DNA of 10,643 nucleotides from contig JAHEXN010000001.1 in NCBI GenBank assembly GCA_023252095.1, forward strand, positions 7,572 to 18,214, read 5' to 3'. Source of the stretch: Actinomycetes bacterium (GTDB lineage Bacteria; Actinomycetota; Actinomycetes; Propionibacteriales; Nocardioidaceae). A program made the position numbers and the translations under genes. The notes below the pieces were generated by a model, which had not been told where the DNA came from, searched no databases, and saw nothing but the letters and a program-made list of their open reading frames with translations. Shown piece by piece: positions 6,408 through 10,643 of the stretch. Every line of letters starts with the position of its first letter. Position 1 is the first letter of the stretch.

Positions 6408-6587
6408 TCAGTGAGAGCGGGTCCAGATGAAGTGGAACGAGTGGTTGCGCGGGTCGGCGGTCGTGCTGAAGTGCTGCAGCGACCAGCCGCCGTCGGTCCA
6501 GAGCAGCATGTGACGGTCGACGGCCTGGTTGTCCACACCCTCGTCGAGGGGAAGGATCAGGGAGGAGTGTCGGAGCCGCTGCGCCAT
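6408..6587 (-). CDS. Small conserved-looking protein of unknown function (59 residues)
   Basis: A short reading frame running from ATG at 6587 to TGA at 6410-6408. Support for it being real: 54 of its 59 codons end in G or C, as in the neighbouring genes; the composition is protein-like, with motifs such as ILPLDEGVDNQAVDRHMLLW (11-30) and DPRNHSFHFIWTR (45-57); and a TAGCCT box (6599-6594) ends exactly 6 bases before the ATG, the leaderless spacing shared with moaA, modA and the response regulator. It has no signal peptide, membrane segment or cysteine, and it is rich in His (six) and Trp (three). I do not recognise the family. It lies 22 bases before the moaA promoter box, so it could be cotranscribed with the Moco genes, but that does not establish a role in them. 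Confidence 0.75.
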   Translation of the reverse strand: MAQRLRHSSLILPLDEGVDNQAVDRHMLLWTDGGWSLQHFSTTADPRNHSFHFIWTRSH

Positions 6588-6593
6588 GGCGGA

Positions 6594-6599
6594 AGGCTA
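6594..6599 (-). promoter_or_regulatory. Candidate leaderless promoter (-10 box) of the 59-residue gene
   Basis: TAGCCT on the minus strand lies 6 bases before the ATG, with no Shine-Dalgarno sequence. It directly abuts the hairpin following the carboxypeptidase-like gene. Confidence 0.42.
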
Positions 6600-6603
6600 C
6601 CGG

Positions 6604-6630
6604 CCGGCTCTCGGCGACGGAACGAGCCGG
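6604..6630 (-). terminator. Candidate terminator hairpin after the carboxypeptidase-like gene
   Basis: CCGGCTC (6604-6610) and GAGCCGG (6624-6630) form a 7-bp stem with a 13-base loop, beginning at the base right after the TGA of the minus-strand gene above it. No U-tract follows. The next promoter box starts within about 5 bases, so it could separate the two transcripts. The stem is modest and the role is inferred. Confidence 0.35.
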
Positions 6631-7242
6631 TCAGGAGGCGTCCTGCTGCAGCGGCGGGCACGTGCCGCCCGGCTCGACCAGGAGCTCGTAGTGCCAGACC
6701 TCGTTCGCGTACACCTGGCACAGGCCGAAGTCGGGGCCGTGGCGGAGCATCCAGAACGCCGCGTCGGTCGGACCGATGTCGACGGCGTCGCCCGTGACGT
6801 GCCGTGAGCGATCCGGGGTCTGGACGAGCTGACGGGCCCCACGCTCCCCGTAGGTCGCGATCGCCTCGTCGAGGAGCTGCTGCTGGTAGTCCGCGCTGCG
6901 CCACCCACTCGTGATGCGCACCTCGATCCCGTCCTCCGCGGCTGCCGCGGTGGCCTGGCGCACGGCTTCCAGCAGCTCCGGGTCGAGGCGTGCCACGGCG
7001 TTCAGGTGGGTGTCGTCGACCGTGACACCGGAGTCCGGGAGATTGCCGTCGCCCGTGCCGTCAGCCCCGCTGAGCGCGCTGACCGACGACGGCAGGATGC
7101 CGCCGGCTCCGTCGGGACGCACCGCGACCCAGGCGATCGCCGCCAGGACAGTGATCAGGAGAGCCGCGACCAGCGGAGCTCGTCGGGACCGACGGCGCGG
7201 CACGGGACGGGAGAGCGAGGGGAGGAAGGTGTGGGTCGTCAT
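6631..7242 (-). CDS. Membrane-anchored M15-family D-alanyl-D-alanine carboxypeptidase-like protein
   Basis: 203 residues. A basic N-terminus (about 12-22, many Arg) precedes one membrane segment (23-41), then a Gly/Ser/Asp linker to about 75 and a C-terminal domain of the VanY/peptidase M15 type. Its motifs are in order: SGWRSADYQQQL (112-123), SRHVTGDAVDIG (146-157) giving zinc ligands His148 and Asp155, and EVWHYEL (181-187) giving the catalytic Glu181 and third ligand His184. Cys175 and Cys195 flank the last motif and could form a disulfide outside the membrane. The enzyme probably trims D-alanyl or similar cross-links of peptidoglycan at the outer face. It is divergent from an OmpR-type two-component system, echoing VanRS-VanY organisation, but there is no vanH/A/X here, so resistance should not be assumed. 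The start ATG has no clear ribosome binding site. Confidence 0.85.
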   Translation of the reverse strand: MTTHTFLPSLSRPVPRRRSRRAPLVAALLITVLAAIAWVAVRPDGAGGILPSSVSALSGADGTGDGNLPDSGVTVDDTHLNAVARLDPELLEAVRQATAAAAEDGIEVRITSGWRSADYQQQLLDEAIATYGERGARQLVQTPDRSRHVTGDAVDIGPTDAAFWMLRHGPDFGLCQVYANEVWHYELLVEPGGTCPPLQQDAS

Positions 7243-7287
7243 GGGACCAGCCCAGCCGGGGCGACGTTGTCAGGGCGTCTCCGAATT

Positions 7288-7322
7288 CCGATACACCCGC
7301 GATACGCCGCTGCTCCTAGCTT
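7288..7322. promoter_or_regulatory. Direct-repeat operator and leaderless promoter between the carboxypeptidase-like gene and the response regulator
   Basis: Two matching half-sites, CCGATACACC (7288-7297) and GCGATACGCC (7299-7308), agree at 8 of 10 positions and are offset by exactly 11 bp, the one-turn spacing bound by OmpR/PhoB-family regulators. On the plus strand a TAGCTT -10 box at 7317-7322 ends 6 bases before the regulator's ATG (7329), and the repeats cover where a -35 box would be. This suggests positive autoregulation and possibly joint control of the divergent carboxypeptidase-like gene. The repeats are seen directly; the regulation is inferred. Confidence 0.5.
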
Positions 7323-7328
7323 GGCGGC

Positions 7329-7997
7329 ATGCGTGTCTTGGTCGTCGAGGACGAACCCTTCCTCGCCGACGCCGTACGCGCGGCGTTGCGGCTGGAGGCG
7401 ATCGCCGCGGACGTCGCCCCGGACGGTTCGACGGCACTCGACCTGCTGGCCGTGAACCAGTACGACGCGGTCGTGCTCGACCGGGACGTGCCGGAGGTGC
7501 ATGGCGACGACGTGGCCCGCGAGATCGTCGGCTCGGGGCTCGGCACGCGGATCATCATGGTGACGGCGGCGGACCGGCTCGACGACCTCGAGACCGGTTT
7601 CGAGCTCGGGGTCGACGACTACCTGACCAAGCCGTTCGAGCTGCGGGAGCTCGTCCTGCGCCTGCGAGCCGTCGCTCGGCGTCCTGCCGTCGCGACACCT
7701 CCGGTGCTCGAGGCCGCGGACGTGCGTCTGGACCCGTTCCGGCGCGAGGTGCACCGCGGCGGTCGGTACGTCGCGGTGACCCGCAAGCAGTTCGCGGTGC
7801 TCGAGGTCCTGATGGCGGCCGGTGGGGGAGTCGTCAGCGCCGAGGACCTGCTCGAGCGGGCCTGGGACGAGAACGCCGACCCGTTCACCAACGCCGTGCG
7901 GATCACCGTCTCGACGCTGCGCAAGCGACTCGGGGAGCCCGGCGTGATCCACACCGTGCCCGGCGTCGGGTACCGGTTCGGACCGGCGGCCTCGTGA
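7329..7997 (+). CDS. OmpR-family two-component response regulator
   Basis: 222 residues. The N-terminal receiver domain (1 to about 112) has the acidic pair Glu7/Asp8, the phosphorylated Asp51 in VVLDRDVPEVHG, Thr79 and the conserved Lys101 in LTKPF. The C-terminal winged-helix domain (about 125-219) ends with the usual pattern VSTLRKRLGEPGVIHTVPGVGYRF. It is a complete DNA-binding transcriptional regulator, phosphorylated by the kinase encoded immediately downstream. The ATG is placed 6 bases after a TAGCTT box, implying a leaderless mRNA. The stop overlaps the kinase GTG (GTGA). Divergence from a peptidoglycan carboxypeptidase-like gene suggests an envelope-related regulon; the signal is unknown. 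Confidence 0.95.
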   Translation: MRVLVVEDEPFLADAVRAALRLEAIAADVAPDGSTALDLLAVNQYDAVVLDRDVPEVHGDDVAREIVGSGLGTRIIMVTAADRLDDLETGFELGVDDYLTKPFELRELVLRLRAVARRPAVATPPVLEAADVRLDPFRREVHRGGRYVAVTRKQFAVLEVLMAAGGGVVSAEDLLERAWDENADPFTNAVRITVSTLRKRLGEPGVIHTVPGVGYRFGPAAS

Positions 7998-9058
7998 CGG
8001 TCGAGCGCCGCCGCGGCCTGAGCGTGCGGATGCGCCTGACGCTCAGCTACGCCGGCTTCCTGGTCGTGGCCGGTGGGGTCCTGCTCGGCGGTCTGCTGCT
8101 CCTGGTCGGGCACTACCTGCCGGCCGGCAGCCTGCAGACGATCGACGGCGCGCCGTCGCCCAGTCGCCGCGACATCGTGGAGGCGGCGATCCCGTGGTTC
8201 GCCCGCGGGATGGTGTTCCTCCTGCTGGTCGGGCTGGCCGGAGGCTGGGTCCTCGCCGGTCGGATGCTGCGCCCGCTCGTGCCGATCGACGCCGCGGTCC
8301 GGCGCGCTGCGGACGGGTCGCTCGCGCACCGCATCGTCCTGCCCGGCCCGGACGACGAGCTGCGCCGTCTCGCCGACGGGTTCGACGAGATGCTCGCACG
8401 CCTCGAGGCGGCGTTCGAGGAGCAGCGGCGCTTCACGGCGAACGCGTCGCACGAGCTGCGCACCCCGCTCGCCGTGACGAAGGCCGTGCTCGAGGTCGCA
8501 CGCACCGATCCGGCAGGCGCGAACCGGGAGACGCTCGAGCGCCTGCACGTGACCAACGAGCGGGCCATCGCGACGCTCGAGGCGCTGCTCCAGCTCGCGC
8601 GGATCGACCGCGGCACGCTCACGTCGTCGCCGTGCGACCTCGGCGAGCTCGTGGATGACGCCGTCCGGGAGGTCCCGGCCTCGATCCAGGTCTCGTGGGA
8701 GCCGACGACCGCCGTCGTCAGCGGTGATCCAGTCCTGCTCGGGCGACTCGTCGCCAACCTCGTCGGCAACGCCGTGGTGCACAACGTCGCCGACGGCGGG
8801 CACGTCCGGATCGGGCTCGCGCAGACCCCCGGGCACGTCAGGCTCGAGGTCGAGAACAGCGGCCCGATGGTGCCTGCCGCTGTGGTCGGGACTCTGACCG
8901 AGCCGTTCGTGCGTCTCGGCTCGCGGATGCACGCCTCCGGCAGCGGTCTCGGCCTGGCGATCGTGGCCTCGATCTGCGACGTCCACGGCGCGAACCTGTT
9001 CCTCCGACCACGCGCCCACGGGGGCCTCGTCGTCACGGTCGACCTGCCCGCGGCGTGA
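7994..9058 (+). CDS. Two-component sensor histidine kinase
   Basis: 354 residues from a GTG that overlaps the regulator stop. An open frame extends far upstream, but that part is out of frame with the regulator gene and is not the real N-terminus. Two membrane segments (about 16-40 and 71-88) enclose a short extracytoplasmic loop of about 30 residues. Then come a HAMP linker (about 89-141), a HisKA domain with the phosphorylated His153 in ASHELRTPLA, and the ATPase domain: N-box NLVGNAVVHN (255-264), a G1-like ENSGP in place of the commoner Asp-based form (287-291), the FVRL F-box, and G2 GSGLGLAIV (316-324). It autophosphorylates and passes phosphate to the neighbouring regulator. The small outer loop suggests that it senses the membrane or its immediate surface rather than a large ligand domain. 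Confidence 0.94.
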   Translation: MTVERRRGLSVRMRLTLSYAGFLVVAGGVLLGGLLLLVGHYLPAGSLQTIDGAPSPSRRDIVEAAIPWFARGMVFLLLVGLAGGWVLAGRMLRPLVPIDAAVRRAADGSLAHRIVLPGPDDELRRLADGFDEMLARLEAAFEEQRRFTANASHELRTPLAVTKAVLEVARTDPAGANRETLERLHVTNERAIATLEALLQLARIDRGTLTSSPCDLGELVDDAVREVPASIQVSWEPTTAVVSGDPVLLGRLVANLVGNAVVHNVADGGHVRIGLAQTPGHVRLEVENSGPMVPAAVVGTLTEPFVRLGSRMHASGSGLGLAIVASICDVHGANLFLRPRAHGGLVVTVDLPAA

Positions 9059-9209
9059 TCGAGGCGGCCGAGCGAGCCGTCCTCGGCTGGTATCCTGAGG
9101 GGGTCGGCATCTCGCCGCACTCAGGGAAGACTCTTACGTCGACCGTCCGGCCCGCTGGCCTTTCTCTCTTTTTGGGACGCCTCCTCTGAAGGACCTCCCG
9201 AGGAGACCC
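9059..9209 (+). promoter_or_regulatory. Promoter and long, possibly structured leader of the DUF1611 gene
   Basis: A 151-base gap. TATCCT at 9091-9096 is a good -10 box and would start a leader of about 105 bases, unusual here because most neighbours look leaderless. Possible structures: CCTGAG/CTCAGG (9094-9099 with 9120-9125) enclosing CGGC/GCCG (9105-9108 with 9114-9117); GGCC-CGCT-GGCC (9149-9160) followed at once by the pyrimidine run TTTCTCTCTTTTT (9161-9173), which resembles a weak intrinsic terminator; and CTCCTC (9181-9186), exactly complementary to the Shine-Dalgarno GAGGAG (9200-9205). The last two could form an attenuator and a translational switch. It matches no riboswitch class I can name. 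Confidence 0.4.
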
Positions 9210-10370
9210 ATGATTCCCCCCGTTCCCCGATCCGACCTCGGCGCGCGCCTGCGGGCCGTGCCCGGCGTGGCGGCGTCGCTGCCCACGGGAAGCACCGCGA
9301 TCACGTACTGCGAGGGCCAGTTCGGCGAGCAGGACGGCAAGACCGCGAACGGCCTCGTCCGCCACTCCGAGAAGTACGAGATTCTCAGCGTCATCGACAG
9401 TCGCCAGGCGGGTGTGGACGCGGGCGAGTTCCTGGACGGCACGCCGAACGGGATCCCCGTGCTGGCGAGCCTCGAGGACGCCATCGCGACCGCCGGGTTC
9501 GTGCCGGACTACCTGATCTGCGGCGTGGCACCCGCCGACGGCCTGCTGTCGACGGCCCAGCGGCTCGTGCTCCTCGACGGCATCTCTCGTGGGATGCACG
9601 TCATCAACGGGCTGCACGAGTTCCTCAACGAGGACGCCGAGTTCGTGGCCGCGAGCCTGCTCGCGAACGTCACGATCACCGACATCCGTCGCCCGAAGGA
9701 GACCAAGGACCTGCACCTGTTCTCGGGCCGCATCTTCGACGTCACGTGCCCGCGGATCGCGGTGCTCGGTACCGACGGCGCGATCGGCAAGCGCACGACG
9801 TCGACCCTGCTGGTCCAGGCGCTCAACGCCGTCGGCATCAGAGCCGTCATGGTCGGCACGGGGCAGACGACCCTGATCCAGGGCGGCAAGTACGGTGCGG
9901 CGCTCGATGCGCTCGTGCCGCAGTTCATCTCCGGCGAGGTCGAAAACCAGGTCGTGCTGGCCTTCGAGAACGAGGATCTCGACATCATCGTGGTGGAGGG
10001 ACAGGGTGCGTTGAGCCACCCCGCCTACCTGACGTCCGGCCACATCCTGCGCGGCAGCCGCCCGCAGGCCGTCATCGTGCAGCACGCGCCAAAGCGCCGG
10101 GTCCTGGGCGACTTCCCGATGGTCGCGATGCCGACCGCCGCGAGCGAGGTCGCGCTGATCGAGGCCTTCGCCGACACGAAGGTCATCGGCATCACGGTCA
10201 ACCACGAGCACATGACGGATGACGAGATCGGTGAGGCGATCGACACGCTCGAGCTCGAGCTCGGCCTCCCGGCGACCGACCCGTTGACGCGTCCCCTCGA
10301 CCGCCTGGTCGACATGGTGCTGCTGGCGTTCCCGGAGCTCGAGGCGCGCCTCGTCCCGGCCTCCCGGTGA
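9210..10370 (+). CDS. DUF1611 family protein (DgcN-like), possible D-amino-acid N-acyltransferase
   Basis: 386 residues, full length for the family. The N-terminal half (about 25-175) looks Rossmann-like; the C-terminal half is a P-loop-like domain with GTDGAIGKRTT (187-197), VGTGQTTLIQGGKYG (215-229) and EGQGALSHP (263-271). These fit the two-domain DUF1611 architecture. From established knowledge, one member (DgcN) has been described as a D-glutamate N-acetyltransferase acting with an N-acetyl-D-Glu racemase (DgcA) in D-glutamate use. Whether this protein has that substrate is unknown. It has no signal peptide and is cytoplasmic. ATG is preceded by GAGGAG 4 bases away. It is translationally coupled (GTGA) to a PLP-type racemase instead of the enolase-type DgcA, so the substrate may differ. 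Confidence 0.82.
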   Translation: MIPPVPRSDLGARLRAVPGVAASLPTGSTAITYCEGQFGEQDGKTANGLVRHSEKYEILSVIDSRQAGVDAGEFLDGTPNGIPVLASLEDAIATAGFVPDYLICGVAPADGLLSTAQRLVLLDGISRGMHVINGLHEFLNEDAEFVAASLLANVTITDIRRPKETKDLHLFSGRIFDVTCPRIAVLGTDGAIGKRTTSTLLVQALNAVGIRAVMVGTGQTTLIQGGKYGAALDALVPQFISGEVENQVVLAFENEDLDIIVVEGQGALSHPAYLTSGHILRGSRPQAVIVQHAPKRRVLGDFPMVAMPTAASEVALIEAFADTKVIGITVNHEHMTDDEIGEAIDTLELELGLPATDPLTRPLDRLVDMVLLAFPELEARLVPASR

Positions 10371-10643
10371 CGGCGCCCCGGCTCGACGTCGACCTGGACC
10401 TGGTCGCGCACAACACGCGGGTGCTGGTCGACCGGCTCGCACCCCGTGGCATCCGGGTGACCGGCGTGTCCAAGGCCTCGCTCGGGTCGACCGCGGTCGC
10501 GGCCGCGATGGTGCGGGGCGGGGCGACGGCGATCGGTGACTCCCGGGTCGAGAACCTCGAGCGCCTGCGAGCCGGCGACCGCGTCACGCCGTTGACGCTG
10601 ATCCGGTCACCCATGCTGAGCCAGGTCGACCGGGTCGTCCGCG
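10367..10643 (+). CDS. PLP-dependent alanine/ornithine-racemase-like enzyme (partial, runs off the right edge)
   Basis: The first 92 residues are present. They match the N-terminal TIM-barrel part of fold-type III PLP enzymes of the alanine-racemase N-domain type: LDVDLDLVAHNTRVL (6-20) as the opening strand and helix, VSKAS (34-38) in which Lys36 is expected to hold PLP, and GDSRVENLERLR (57-68), a pattern closer to ornithine-racemase and D-threonine-aldolase-like members than to canonical Alr, whose motif is KANAYGHG. The GTG start overlaps the DUF1611 stop. It probably racemises or otherwise processes a free amino acid used or made by the DUF1611 protein. The substrate and C-terminal domain cannot be seen. 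Confidence 0.82.
   Translation, partial: MTAPRLDVDLDLVAHNTRVLVDRLAPRGIRVTGVSKASLGSTAVAAAMVRGGATAIGDSRVENLERLRAGDRVTPLTLIRSPMLSQVDRVVR

Noticed and set aside
4930..6414. Plus-strand frame of about 490 codons opposite moaA and mogA
   Set aside because: It is antisense to two genes with complete family motifs, and its own composition is typical of a shadow frame.
6411..6797. Plus-strand frame across the 59-residue gene and the end of the carboxypeptidase-like gene
   Set aside because: It has Arg-rich shadow composition; the minus strand has better codon bias and promoter spacing over 6408-6587.
6911..7993. Extension of the histidine kinase frame upstream of 7994
   Set aside because: It overlaps the response regulator in another frame and the carboxypeptidase-like gene antisense. 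The GTG at 7994 precedes the expected kinase N-terminus and forms a GTGA overlap.
9067..9087. Terminator after the histidine kinase (GCCGAG/CTCGGC stem)
   Set aside because: It is only a 6-bp stem with a 9-base loop and no U-tract, overlapping the region upstream of the next promoter; too weak to call.
9033..10442. Minus-strand frame of about 470 codons opposite the DUF1611 gene
   Set aside because: Its composition is dominated by Arg, His, Asp and Gln with no motif, and the opposite strand encodes a recognisable two-domain protein.

Overview
The window is chromosomal DNA from a high-GC Gram-positive bacterium, most likely an actinobacterium of the Nocardioidaceae type (Nocardioides or Aeromicrobium-like; the genus is a guess). 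The basis is a very strong G/C bias at third codon positions, frequent GTG starts in four-base GTGA overlaps, and several genes whose start codon sits 6-7 bases after a TANNNT -10-like box, as in leaderless actinobacterial transcripts. It is densely coding. I see no tRNA, rRNA, CRISPR array, insertion sequence or other sign of recent transfer.

Layout. Bases 1-85 hold the first codons of an unrecognised minus-strand gene with a strong ribosome binding site and a candidate operator. Next, on the minus strand, is a secreted lipoprotein of unknown function (222-905), followed by a long perfect hairpin that probably ends its transcript. Divergent from it is a plus-strand run modA-modB-modC-moaC-moaD (1013-4402): a molybdate ABC importer followed by two molybdenum cofactor (Moco) genes. 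Facing it on the minus strand is moaA-mogA-moaE (6372-4357). The two Moco runs converge, and the 3' ends of moaD and moaE overlap by 46 bases on opposite strands. Together they take up molybdate, convert GTP to cyclic pyranopterin phosphate (MoaA, MoaC), add the dithiolene sulfurs (MoaD, MoaE) and adenylylate molybdopterin (MogA). No moeA and no molybdoenzyme lie inside the window. modB carries a one-base frameshift that splits an otherwise normal permease gene.

Upstream of moaA is a 59-codon minus-strand gene (6587-6408) that is easy to miss and has no recognised function. Then come a membrane-anchored M15-family D,D-carboxypeptidase-like protein (7242-6631, minus) and, divergent from it, an OmpR-type response regulator and its histidine kinase (7329-9058). 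Their shared intergenic region holds an 11-bp-spaced direct repeat typical of OmpR-family binding sites, so this looks like an envelope-responsive regulon.

The right end (9210-10643) holds a DUF1611/DgcN-like protein translationally coupled to a PLP-dependent alanine/ornithine-racemase-like enzyme that runs off the window, behind a roughly 100-base leader with possible regulatory RNA structure. This pair is the best candidate for poorly described biology here, probably D-amino-acid metabolism.
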